Translations under genes and position numbers: made by a program
Assembly (NCBI GenBank): GCA_937995345.1
Contig: CALKKS010000008.1
Coordinates: 134,974 to 198,973 of the forward strand
From: an uncultured Collinsella sp.
GTDB taxonomy: Bacteria; Actinomycetota; Coriobacteriia; Coriobacteriales; Coriobacteriaceae
Reading direction: 5' to 3'
Length of the DNA stretch: 64,000 nt
The notes under the pieces: generated by a model
Databases searched by the model: none
What the model was told of the DNA's origin: nothing
What the model saw: the letters and a program-made list of their open reading frames with translations, nothing else
In this document: positions 53,308 through 61,361 of the stretch, in pieces
Layout: each line of letters starts with the position of its first letter
How positions within the stretch are numbered: position 1 is the first letter of the stretch

Positions 53308-53892
53308 TTAGATATCGACGGTATCGCCGAGCTCTGCCTCGAGCTTGGCGCGACGTCTTTTCGCCGTGAAGAACGATGCGCACAGGACAGCAAACGTGGC
53401 CGCGAAAATCGTCGCACCGCAGAACACGCCCGTGGCCAGGTTCGCCAACCAAAAGACGCTTTCGAGCGGTACGATCTGCGCCTCAGCGATACAGCGCATT
53501 GCAGCAATAACAAGCGCGAACGCGGCGCCGCTAAGGCCGCTGACAAGCAGGAAATATCCAACAGGAAGATACTCGGTTTGCCCAAAACGATTGGTATCGA
53601 CATAGCCCTTCCGCGTTTGCAGTCCTGCGCAAATCAACATCACGAGAACGAGCCACAAATACATGGCTGCCTCGAACGGCGTTGCAAAGCCATGCGGCAT
53701 TTCACTGGCGTCGCTGTGAACCCACGCAACCTGTCGAGCTATAAACTGGTAGAAAAAGATCATCAACATGCCAAACGAAAGCAGCACGAAACCAATCTTG
53801 TAGATCTTCGCGTTCTCAGCCTCTAGGCGCTCATCCTTTGGTCCGGCATATTCACGCCACTTTTGCACGAGTTTCAGATCTTCATATTTCAT
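53308..53892 (-). CDS. Four-helix membrane protein paired with XRE regulator
   Basis: 194 residues. Hydrophobic helices lie at about 32-50, 75-95, 108-130 and 145-172, with a basic, coiled C-terminus ('FFTAKRRRAKLEAELG'). No catalytic motif is visible. Small membrane proteins of this size (DUF3796/DUF6773-like) are commonly encoded just after a short XRE repressor, as here (9-base gap). The pair is a frequent, poorly understood module in gut Firmicutes and actinobacteria. The start is preceded by AGGAGG. Confidence 0.8.
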   Translation of the reverse strand: MKYEDLKLVQKWREYAGPKDERLEAENAKIYKIGFVLLSFGMLMIFFYQFIARQVAWVHSDASEMPHGFATPFEAAMYLWLVLVMLICAGLQTRKGYVDTNRFGQTEYLPVGYFLLVSGLSGAAFALVIAAMRCIAEAQIVPLESVFWLANLATGVFCGATIFAATFAVLCASFFTAKRRRAKLEAELGDTVDI

Positions 53893-53901
53893 AGTGGCCT
53901 C

Positions 53902-54132
53902 CTAAAGAGTATTAGGGTCGGCGTCGGTTTCGTCTTCCCAAAACAAGTCGTTCAACGTAACACGCAGCGCCTTACAGATTGCCACGCACAAATTGAGCGT
54001 GGGGTTGTAGCCGCCCGCCTCGATAAGGCCGATGGTTTGGCGCGTAACGCCCACGGCCTGGGCTAAATCGGCTTGCGAAAGGCCAGCCGCCGCGCGCGCC
54101 GCCTTCATGCGAAGGTTCTTTTTACCTGGCAT
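53902..54132 (-). CDS. Short XRE-family transcriptional regulator
   Basis: 76 residues from the ATG at 54132 (AAAGGAA upstream); the longer frame is unsupported. Almost the whole protein is one helix-turn-helix ('LSQADLAQAVGVTRQTIGLIEAG' and 'NPTLNLCVAICKALRVTLNDLFWE'), as in the YvaO/YozG-type group. It is co-transcribed with the membrane protein gene 9 bases downstream and presumably controls that operon. Confidence 0.92.
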   Translation of the reverse strand: MPGKKNLRMKAARAAAGLSQADLAQAVGVTRQTIGLIEAGGYNPTLNLCVAICKALRVTLNDLFWEDETDADPNTL

Positions 54133-54258
54133 AAAGTTCCTTTCGTCGTATGGGACAAATATGCGTTGCATCATGCCAGAAATATATTGCATCGACTAAT
54201 TGATGTCAACTATATCTGTCATCGGTATACGGATATAGCAGTTTCGATTCGTCATTCC

Positions 54259-54301
54259 ATCTTACTCGGGCGGAACCGACTCGGTTTTGTCCGAGTAAGA
54301 T
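54259..54301. repeat. Isolated hairpin ATCTTACTCGG/CCGAGTAAGAT
   Basis: Perfect 11-base arms around 21 bases that contain a smaller ACCGACTCGGTT palindrome. No T-run follows. It is not at the end of any gene and may be regulatory or a repeat relic. Confidence 0.7.
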
Positions 54302-54455
54302 TGGGCATCCGCGAACTCATCGAATTTCTGAAATCGTGTCACCCATAATCGTTCGATTTTGTTTAGTAAAACTAGGTCCCTATTAAATAAAATTCGTTTG
54401 TATCCAAATTTGTTTAACAATGCCGCGCTACCACTAAACACTATACCCGTTAATT

Positions 54456-54469
54456 CGAACGCTTGTTCG
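54456..54469. promoter_or_regulatory. LexA/SOS-type box
   Basis: CGAACGCTTGTTCG has perfect CGAAC/GTTCG arms and fits the Gram-positive SOS core GAAC-N4-GTTC. It sits 17 bases upstream of the -35 of the topoisomerase promoter and about 100 bases before the start codon. Confidence 0.6.
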
Positions 54470-54485
54470 ATGGATTTCGTGTTGG

Positions 54486-54514
54486 TTGGAATCGCCCAAG
54501 GGCTGGGCTATGCT
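54486..54514 (+). promoter_or_regulatory. Putative promoter of the topoisomerase operon
   Basis: TTGGAA, a 17-base spacer, then TATGCT. It leaves a leader of about 50 bases with AAAGGAG before the ATG at 54569. Confidence 0.5.
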
Positions 54515-54568
54515 ACCTTGACTATCTATATGACTTAAACGCAGCAAAGGAGCATCGAGAGAGCGAGC

Positions 54569-56566
54569 ATGGCAAAAAACACCGCAAACTATGGTAACGA
54601 CAGTATTCGTCAGCTCAAGGACGAGGAGCGCGTACGCCTGCGCCCCGCCGTCATCTTTGGCTCGGACGGGCTCGACGGTTGCGCGCATGCCGCCTTCGAG
54701 ATCCTGTCCAACGCCGTTGACGAGGCGCGCCAGGGCTACGGCAAGCTCATCACCCTTACCGCCTTTCGCGATGGCTCTATCCAGGTAGAGGACAATGGCC
54801 GTGGCTGCCCGCTCGACTGGAACCCTTCCGAGAAGCGCTTCAACTGGGAGCTCGTCTTCTGCGAGCTCTACGCCGGCGGCAAGTATAACAACAACCAGGG
54901 CGGCGACTACGACTTCTCGCTTGGCACCAACGGCCTGGGCTCCTGCGCGACCCAGTACGCTTCCGAGTACATGGACGTCACGGTTTGGCGCGACGGCAAC
55001 AAGTACTCCCTGCACTTTAAGAAGGGCAAGGTCGTTGGCGCCAAAAAGAAGGCACTCGAGATTGAGCCCAGCGACGAGAACCGTACCGGCACCACCATCA
55101 AATGGCGCCCCGATCTTGAGGTCTTTACCTCCATCAGCATCCCCCACGATTGGTATCGCGAGACCATGCGCCGCCAGGCCGTGGTCAACGCCAACGTGAC
55201 CTTCCGCCTGCGCATTGAGGGCGACGATGGCGAATTTACCGAAGAGGACTTCTGTTATCCCAAGGGCATCGAGGACTACGTGCTCGAGAAGGTCGGCACC
55301 GACTATCTCACCGAGCCCTTCTTTATCGAAGCCGACCGCCGCGGTCGCGACCGCGAGGACCTGCCCGACTACAACGTAAAGATCACCGCGTGCATGTGCT
55401 TCTCGCGCACCTTCATGATGCAGGAGTACTACCACAACTCATCGTGGCTCGAGAACGGCGGCTCGCCCGAGAAGGCGGCCCGCAGCGCTCTGACCAGCGC
55501 CATCGATGCCTACATCAAGAATCAAGGCAAGTACAACAAAAACGAGAGCGGCATTAAGTGGCAAGACGTCCAGGACTGTCTGGTGCTGGTAACCAACTGC
55601 TTCTCCACCCAGACGTCCTACGAAAACCAGACTAAGAAGGCCATCAATAACCGCTTTATCCAGCAGGCCATGACTGCCTTCTTTAAGGAGCGCCTCTCGA
55701 CCTACTTGATCGAGAACAAAGACGCTGCCAACAAGATCATGGAGCAGGTGCTCATCAACAAGCGTTCGCGCGAGAACGCCGAGAAGACGCGCCAGAGCAT
55801 CAAGACCAATCTGCAGCAGAAGACCGACATGGCCAACCGCGTGCAGAAGTTCATCGACTGCCGCTCCAAGGACAAGGACCGTCGCGAGATCTACATCGTA
55901 GAGGGCGACTCGGCAGCAGGCGCCATCCGCACCTCGCGTGATGCCGAGTTCCAGGGTGTTATGCCCGTCCGCGGCAAGATCCTCAACTGCCTAAAGGAAG
56001 ATTATCCGCGCATCTTTAAGTCCGACATCATCATGGACCTCATGCGCGTGCTGGGCTGCGGCGTGGAGATCAAAGACAAGCGCATCAAGAACCTTGGCGC
56101 CTTTGACCTGGACAACCTCAACTGGAACAAGGTCATCATCTGTACGGACGCCGACGTCGACGGTTATCACATCCGCACGCTCGTGCTCACCATGCTCTAC
56201 CGCCTGGTGCCCACGCTTATCGACGAGGGCTACGTCTATATCGCCGAGTCGCCGCTCTACGAGATCAACTGCAAAGAGAAGACCTACTTTGCCTACACCG
56301 AGCTCGAGAAGAACGGCATTCTTAAGGAGATCGGCGACCAGAAGTGCTCGATCAACCGCTCCAAGGGTCTTGGTGAGAACGACCCGGACATGATGTGGCT
56401 CACCACTATGAACCCCGAGACGCGTCGCCTGATCAAGGTGGAGCCCGAGGACGTCACCAAGATGGAAACCATGTTCAACCTGCTGCTGGGCAACGACGAG
56501 GCGGGCCGCAAGCGCCATATCTCCGAGCACGGCAAGGAATACCTGGACCAGCTGGACCTGCAGTAG
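54569..56566 (+). CDS. GyrB/ParE-type topoisomerase ATPase subunit
   Basis: 665 residues. GHKL ATPase motifs: 'EILSNAVDEAR' (about residue 44), 'VEDNGRGCP' (about 75) and 'GTNGLGS' (about 119). TOPRIM: 'EGDSAAGA' (about 446) and the metal site 'TDADVDGYHIR' (about 526). It ends in the usual 'GKEYLDQLDLQ'. The sequence departs from classical GyrB: it lacks the long C-terminal insert and has 'CELYAGGKYNNNQGGDYDFS' in the ATP lid region. With the gene 45 bases downstream it forms a heterotetrameric type IIA topoisomerase, most like topoisomerase IV. A LexA-type box lies upstream. Whether it is the only such pair in the genome cannot be seen here. Confidence 0.93.
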   Translation: MAKNTANYGNDSIRQLKDEERVRLRPAVIFGSDGLDGCAHAAFEILSNAVDEARQGYGKLITLTAFRDGSIQVEDNGRGCPLDWNPSEKRFNWELVFCELYAGGKYNNNQGGDYDFSLGTNGLGSCATQYASEYMDVTVWRDGNKYSLHFKKGKVVGAKKKALEIEPSDENRTGTTIKWRPDLEVFTSISIPHDWYRETMRRQAVVNANVTFRLRIEGDDGEFTEEDFCYPKGIEDYVLEKVGTDYLTEPFFIEADRRGRDREDLPDYNVKITACMCFSRTFMMQEYYHNSSWLENGGSPEKAARSALTSAIDAYIKNQGKYNKNESGIKWQDVQDCLVLVTNCFSTQTSYENQTKKAINNRFIQQAMTAFFKERLSTYLIENKDAANKIMEQVLINKRSRENAEKTRQSIKTNLQQKTDMANRVQKFIDCRSKDKDRREIYIVEGDSAAGAIRTSRDAEFQGVMPVRGKILNCLKEDYPRIFKSDIIMDLMRVLGCGVEIKDKRIKNLGAFDLDNLNWNKVIICTDADVDGYHIRTLVLTMLYRLVPTLIDEGYVYIAESPLYEINCKEKTYFAYTELEKNGILKEIGDQKCSINRSKGLGENDPDMMWLTTMNPETRRLIKVEPEDVTKMETMFNLLLGNDEAGRKRHISEHGKEYLDQLDLQ

Positions 56567-56611
56567 CAGCAATTCGATAACGACGGCCCATAAGAAGTTC
56601 AAGAGGAAATC

Positions 56612-58852
56612 GTGGCAAAGAAAAAGACGAAGAACCAGCCCAAGAAAAAGCAGGTCAACGCCGAGAACGTCATCGGCCTGCACTCCGAGGTCACCGACCA
56701 GCCGATCACGCAGACGCTCGAGGTCAACTACATGCCCTACGCCATGAGCGTCAACGTCTCGCGCGCATTCCCCGAGATTGACGGCTTTAAGCCCTCGCAC
56801 CGCAAGCTGCTCTACACCATGTACAAAATGGGCCTGCTCAAGGGCGAGCGCCAGAAGAGCGCCAACATCGTCGGCCAGACCATGAAGCTCAACCCGCACG
56901 GCGATGCCGCGATTTACGAGACGATGGTGCGCCTGGCCACCGGCAACGAGGCGCTGCTCGCCCCCTTCGTGGAGTCGAAGGGCAACTTTGGCAAGTACTA
57001 TTCGGGCGACCTGAGCTACGCCGCCTCGCGTTATACCGAAGCCAAGCTCTCCCCCATCAGCGCCGAGATCTTCAAAGACATCGACAAGGACCCGGTCGAC
57101 TTCGTCGACAGCTACGATGGTGCCATGAAGGAGCCGCGTCTGCTGCCCACCACGTTCCCCAACATCCTTGTCTCGGCCAACAAGGGCATCGGCGTCGCCA
57201 TGGCGTCCGATATCTGCGGTTTCAACCTCAACGAGGTCTGCACCGCCACCATGCACTACCTGCAGGATCCCAACTGCGACCTGCTCGAGTACATGCCCAT
57301 GCCCGATTTCTCCACCGGCGGCGAGATCATCTACCGCCGCGAGGAAATGGAGAAGATCGTCGAGACCGGCCTTGGCAGCTTCCAAATCCGCTCCCGCTGG
57401 CGCTGGATTCCCGAAGAGCGCATCATCGAGGTCTACGAGATCCCCTACACCACCAAGACCGATGTCATCATCGAGCGCATCGTCAAGCTCTCCAAGGAGG
57501 GCAAGGTCAAGGAGATCGCAGACATTCGCGATGAGACCGACCTTTCGGGTCTGCGCATCGCTATCGACCTTAAGCGCGGCGTCGACCCCGACAAGCTCAT
57601 GGCGAAGCTCTATCGCTCGACCACGCTGCAGGATTCGTTCTCGTGCAACTTCAACGTACTGGTCGATGGTTACCCTCGCGTTATGGGCGTGCGCCAGATC
57701 CTGCACGAGTGGGTCAAGTGGCGTATTGAGTCCACGCGTCGCCGCATCAACTTTGACCTGGGCAAAAAGTCCGAGCGCCTGCACCTGCTGCACGGCCTTG
57801 AGGCGATCCTGCTCGACATCGACAAGGCCATCGCCATCATCCGCGGCACCAAGCTCGAGGCCGAGGTCGTGCCCAACCTTATGAAGGGTTTCGACATCGA
57901 CGAGACCCAGGCCGAGTTTGTTGCCGAGCTCAAGCTCCGCAACATCAACGAAGAGTACATCCTCAACCGCACCAAAGACATTGCCAAGCTTGAGGGCGAG
58001 ATTGCCGAGCTCGAGGAGATCCTCTCCAGCGAGGAGAACATCAAGAAGGTCATCAGCGACGAGCTGGCCGCGGTCAATAAGAAGTACGTGATGCCGCGCC
58101 GCACGGGCAGGATCGAGCCCCATGAGGTTATCGAGGTAAGCTTGGAGCCCGAGGTCGAGGAGTACCCGGTCACCATCATGCTCTCGCGCGATGGCTACCT
58201 TAAGAAGATGACGGACCGCGTGCTCAAGAAGGCGACCACGCTCAAGTACAAGGATGGCGACAAACCCTTTATCGAGTTCCCGTCCTCCAACACCCACGAG
58301 CTGCTGGTCTTTACCAACAAGAGCCAGGTGTACAAGTGCAGGGTTGCAGCGTTTGAGGACACCAAGTCGGCCCAGCTGGGCTCGTACCTGCCGACCGATC
58401 TTGAGATGGAACCCGACGAGAGCGTCATCTGGGTCATCGACCCCGAGGATTACAAGGCCGACGTGCTGTTTGTCTTTGAGAACGGCCGCGTGGTGCGCGT
58501 CGCGCTTTCTGGATACGTCACCAAGACTAACCGAAAGCGCCTTAAGAACGCCATCTACGGTGGCAGCAAGCTGCTGCATGCCCAGGTGCTCAAGGAAGAC
58601 CGCGATCTCGCGCTGGTCTCGAGCGACTATCGTTTGATGAACTTCAACACGTCGCTGCTCAAGACCAAGACGACTACCAACACGCAGGGCGTCCAGGCTT
58701 TTACCGCCAAAAAGGGCCGCTCGGTCACCACCGTCGGCACGACCGAGGATATTCTTGGCGCTGGCGTCTCGGCCGAGAAGTTCACCGCGCAGAGTCTCCC
58801 CTCCGCCGGCGCTCTCATGAAAGAAAACGACATGCCGAGCTTGTTTGACTAG
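56612..58852 (+). CDS. GyrA/ParC-type topoisomerase cleavage subunit without GyrA box
   Basis: 746 residues, GAGGAAA before the GTG start at 56612. A Lys-rich N-terminus, then 'FKPSHRKLLYTMYKMGL' (about 59-75), 'NPHGDAAIYETMVRLA' (94-109) and the catalytic Tyr141 in 'AASRYTEAKLSP'. The position of E. coli GyrA Ser83 is Ala99 and that of Asp87 is Glu103. A coiled-coil gate (about 440-490) and a C-terminal pinwheel with four to five blades follow. No QRRGGKG-like GyrA box is present, so the enzyme probably decatenates or relaxes DNA rather than introducing negative supercoils. It is translated in an operon with the GyrB-like gene. A 958-residue frame on the other strand is a shadow of this gene. 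Confidence 0.93.
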   Translation: MAKKKTKNQPKKKQVNAENVIGLHSEVTDQPITQTLEVNYMPYAMSVNVSRAFPEIDGFKPSHRKLLYTMYKMGLLKGERQKSANIVGQTMKLNPHGDAAIYETMVRLATGNEALLAPFVESKGNFGKYYSGDLSYAASRYTEAKLSPISAEIFKDIDKDPVDFVDSYDGAMKEPRLLPTTFPNILVSANKGIGVAMASDICGFNLNEVCTATMHYLQDPNCDLLEYMPMPDFSTGGEIIYRREEMEKIVETGLGSFQIRSRWRWIPEERIIEVYEIPYTTKTDVIIERIVKLSKEGKVKEIADIRDETDLSGLRIAIDLKRGVDPDKLMAKLYRSTTLQDSFSCNFNVLVDGYPRVMGVRQILHEWVKWRIESTRRRINFDLGKKSERLHLLHGLEAILLDIDKAIAIIRGTKLEAEVVPNLMKGFDIDETQAEFVAELKLRNINEEYILNRTKDIAKLEGEIAELEEILSSEENIKKVISDELAAVNKKYVMPRRTGRIEPHEVIEVSLEPEVEEYPVTIMLSRDGYLKKMTDRVLKKATTLKYKDGDKPFIEFPSSNTHELLVFTNKSQVYKCRVAAFEDTKSAQLGSYLPTDLEMEPDESVIWVIDPEDYKADVLFVFENGRVVRVALSGYVTKTNRKRLKNAIYGGSKLLHAQVLKEDRDLALVSSDYRLMNFNTSLLKTKTTTNTQGVQAFTAKKGRSVTTVGTTEDILGAGVSAEKFTAQSLPSAGALMKENDMPSLFD

Positions 58853-58894
58853 GACGACGGCAGCCAAACCGTCATGGTTTAACTAAGCAGCGGA

Positions 58895-58925
58895 GCCCGG
58901 AGTGCAGCAACATCGCGCTCCGGGC
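58895..58925 (+). terminator. Terminator of the topoisomerase operon
   Basis: Arms GCCCGGAG and CTCCGGGC around a 15-base loop, 43 bases after the GyrA-like stop. A smaller AAACC/GGTTT hairpin precedes it. No long T-run, so termination strength is uncertain. Confidence 0.6.
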
Positions 58926-58950
58926 CCCATGCATTACAGCAGCATCATCC

Positions 58951-60240
58951 CTATAGACAAAATGCCGCATAAAGTGGAACAGACATCAGCCCATCATTCA
59001 TTCCGAAGGGCTTAGTCGATAGCCTGATTCGGCGCACGCCCGGATGGGTCTTTTTAAGTGAGGACAGGCTTCGAGATCTTGTGTTCTCTCCCGCCTTGAC
59101 TTCAATCGCAGACAAGCATCCCTGCTTCTCTACTACAAAGTCGATTTCCGCGCGATTATCTCGCGTCCAATAATGCAGCGGATAGCCCATGGCTGAAAGC
59201 TGTTGGGCAACGTAGTTTTCGGTAAGTGCACCCATGAATGTGCCGCCGATACCGGCAAGAATATCGGCGCGTTGAGCACCGGCCTTGGAGACGAGCAGCC
59301 CTGTATCCGCCTGATAGATTTTAAAAGCAGAAGGGTTAACGAAGGCCTCTAAAGGGCTTTCGATCTGCCCGACTAGGCTGCAGCGCGCCACCGTACCCGA
59401 CAATACAAGCCAGTCGAGAGCATCTCCAAAGAGAGACGCATTGCCCCCCGCTCGCACTACCTTGTATTGAAATTTACGATTCTCTTTGGCAAGCTGCTGT
59501 GGAATGGAATCGAAGCACGCACGCGTCTTTGCGCTCAAGCGCTCATCAGCATATTTATTAGTGTCGGCGGAGTATCCGTCGAGAATAATCCGATGCTTTT
59601 CGGCCACATCAATGATTGACTGATCATCGATGTACGTTTGGACCGCCTCGGGCATTCCGCCAACAACAAGATACTGCCGATAGAGCCCAAGCGCCTTTTC
59701 ATGAAGGCTTGGCGCAAGAGGACCCATAAACTCGAATGATGAGCGTATCTCGTCGACCAGCTGATCGTGCCCCATCGCCCAGAGAAACTCCTCGAAATCG
59801 AGTGGAGTCATCTCAATCAAGTCGGTCTTTCCGACGGGGAACGAATACGACTGTTGGTTAATGGCAACCCCAAGAAGCGACCCAGCAGCCGCAACGTAAT
59901 ACTCGGGAGCATCTTCGCAAAAGTATTTAAGGGAAGTAAGCGCTTCCTCGCATGCCTGAATCTCGTCAACGAACAGTAAGGTTTTGCCAGGCACGATACG
60001 CTGTCCCGTACGAGCCTCGATCGCGCGTACGATCGAATGAGGGTCAAGACCGCCCGAAAAATCCGCTCGCGCCGACCGGTCGTTCTCAAGATTAACGTAG
60101 ACAACCGATTCGAAAAGATCCTGAGCGTACGTTCTGAGCAGATAGGTCTTGCCACACTGGCGCACGCCTTTGACCAGCAAAGGTTTTCTATCAGCCCTGT
60201 CTCGCCATTCCCTAAGGAGCTCGTCTGCCTTGCGACGCAT
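58951..60240 (-). CDS. AAA_14/DUF4143 ATPase
   Basis: 429 residues from the ATG at 60240 (GGGAAGG). Walker A 'GVRQCGKTYLL' near residue 26, Walker B 'KTLLFVDEIQA' near 86, and 'YVAAAGSLLGV' near 114 belong to the AAA_14 domain. The DUF4143 part ends in 'NRAEIDFVVEKQGCLSAIEVKAG', a PD-(D/E)xK-like core with D, E and K in order. Such proteins are widespread in Bacteroidetes, archaea and actinobacteria; their function is not settled and they are often found in variable regions. It is a single gene, convergent with the topoisomerase operon. Confidence 0.92.
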   Translation of the reverse strand: MRRKADELLREWRDRADRKPLLVKGVRQCGKTYLLRTYAQDLFESVVYVNLENDRSARADFSGGLDPHSIVRAIEARTGQRIVPGKTLLFVDEIQACEEALTSLKYFCEDAPEYYVAAAGSLLGVAINQQSYSFPVGKTDLIEMTPLDFEEFLWAMGHDQLVDEIRSSFEFMGPLAPSLHEKALGLYRQYLVVGGMPEAVQTYIDDQSIIDVAEKHRIILDGYSADTNKYADERLSAKTRACFDSIPQQLAKENRKFQYKVVRAGGNASLFGDALDWLVLSGTVARCSLVGQIESPLEAFVNPSAFKIYQADTGLLVSKAGAQRADILAGIGGTFMGALTENYVAQQLSAMGYPLHYWTRDNRAEIDFVVEKQGCLSAIEVKAGENTRSRSLSSLKKTHPGVRRIRLSTKPFGMNDGLMSVPLYAAFCL

Positions 60241-60657
60241 ACGCAACCTTCCCTCATGAACTTCTGTTTGACAATATTTTAACGCGGATTAATTTTTTTT
60301 CAGTTATTTTTCTGCGTTTAAAAATTGTTCTATACGGTACTTGAGGGAATGCGCCCCTATTCATATACTCGCGCTACATTCGATTGCACGAGACGCCAGC
60401 GAAGGGGCCCAATGCAGAACGATAAAAACGTCATTGCACAGCTCACCCCGGAGCAGAACACGCTCTTCAACGCCATGTTCGGTATGCAGAGCTAGCCAAA
60501 ATGGATGCAAGCGGTGGCTGACGGAATTGTCCGCGGGAGCATCAACGCATGGCAATCAGCACTCCTCTTGGTAAGGGCAGCAAGCATTTCCGCCAACACC
60601 GATTGCCATGCGATCTTCTTGTTCATAGCTGCGCCGCCTGCCTGAAATGACCCGCAG
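60241..60657. other. Intergenic region between DUF4143 and TetR genes
   Basis: About 417 bases. The left third is AT-rich and holds the DUF4143 promoter region. A 27-codon open frame (60412-60495) is the only coding signal. The rest shows nothing I can name and may be decayed coding DNA. Confidence 0.6.
60412..60495 (+). pseudogene. Short open frame, probable gene remnant
   Basis: 27 codons, 'MQNDKNVIAQLTPEQNTLF' then 'NAMFGMQS' and stop, with GAAGGGG before the ATG. It reads like the start of a helical protein that was cut off. It could also be a genuine small peptide; there is no further evidence. Confidence 0.3.
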
Positions 60658-61218
60658 TCAAGATGAACTGCAGGAATCATGGCGAGTCGTAACCGCTTGC
60701 AAGCCTCCTTCGGAATAGGTGCTGAGCAGTTCCTGGGCATGGGCAAACTCGGGCCCCCGCTTCCAACCGAGCAGGCGGTTGACCGCGAGATTTCCCTGAA
60801 CACTGTGGACAAAGAGCAGATAAGCGTCCTCGCGCGAAAGCCCGGTCTTCTCCATAATCGAGGGAACCATCTGCTCTGTCCCGCGCTCGATGACGCGCTG
60901 CGCCACGCGGGCGTACGCGTCGTCATCCGAGTAGAGCAGATAATAGTCATCGTTTGCCGGTGCCCGCTGACAAAGGGCCCCCGACTCCGCCCCCTCGAGC
61001 GGAGGTGCCGCCGCCAGAGCCTCATCGATAAGCACATCAAGCAGCGCAAACTTATCCTCGTAATGCAGATAGAACGTACCGCGGTTGATATCCGCGCGGC
61101 GGCAGATATCCGCCACCGTCATCTTTGCGAAGCCAACCTCGGCCAGCAGCGCAAAGAACGCCTCCCGTATGACCGAAAGCGTATAGCGTCGGCGACGATC
61201 GATCTTCCCCGCTTCCAT
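60658..61218 (-). CDS. TetR-family repressor beside the sirtuin cluster
   Basis: 186 residues from the ATG at 61218 (GGAGG, 6-base spacing). The N-terminal helix-turn-helix 'FAKMTVADICRRADINRGTFYLHYEDK' region (about 30-56) is followed by an all-helical ligand domain. A segment 'LFVHSVQGNLAVNRLLGWKRG' near 130-150 fits the TetR_C_7 type. It is divergent from the first sirtuin-like gene across 143 bases that contain a palindrome over the -10 (61323-61340), so it most likely represses the cluster in response to an unknown signal. Confidence 0.92.
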   Translation of the reverse strand: MEAGKIDRRRRYTLSVIREAFFALLAEVGFAKMTVADICRRADINRGTFYLHYEDKFALLDVLIDEALAAAPPLEGAESGALCQRAPANDDYYLLYSDDDAYARVAQRVIERGTEQMVPSIMEKTGLSREDAYLLFVHSVQGNLAVNRLLGWKRGPEFAHAQELLSTYSEGGLQAVTTRHDSCSSS

Positions 61219-61322
61219 TACCCCTCCAATTGTAACGCTCGACAATGCCCGGCAAACGCTCGTTTATCGACAGCAGGCCGAAGCTGTTCATTGCTCTTAA
61301 GCAAATCGACATGGATACTTTT

Positions 61323-61342
61323 TATAGACACCTGTTTATAAT
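61323..61342 (+). promoter_or_regulatory. Promoter -10 and TetR operator candidate of the sirtuin cluster
   Basis: TATAGACACCTGTTTATA is an 18-base palindrome with one mismatch. Its right arm overlaps TATAAT (61337-61342), a perfect -10. A bound repressor there would block RNA polymerase. The -35 (around 61314) is weak. Confidence 0.6.
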
Positions 61343-61361
61343 AGCTGAAAGAAGGTATCCA

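Larger units (their letters stand above)
54133..54568. other. AT-rich intergenic region before the topoisomerase pair
   Basis: No gene is seen in 436 bases. It holds the XRE promoter on the left, a hairpin at 54259-54301, about 120 bases of unusually AT-rich DNA (54350-54455), a LexA-type box at 54456 and a promoter at 54486. Confidence 0.7.

Noticed and set aside
54434..55435. 333-codon open frame on the minus strand over the start of the GyrB-like gene
   Set aside because: It runs antisense through the conserved GHKL ATPase domain and has no recognisable motif.
55991..58867. 958-codon open frame on the minus strand opposite the GyrA-like gene
   Set aside because: The plus strand encodes a complete topoisomerase subunit with motifs and a ribosome site. 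The antisense frame has low-complexity Leu/Val/Asp/His-rich sequence and results from GC-rich codon use.
60341..60574. 77-codon open frame on the plus strand before the TetR gene
   Set aside because: Low-complexity Arg/Ser-rich product without a ribosome site; the 27-codon frame inside it in another register has the better start.
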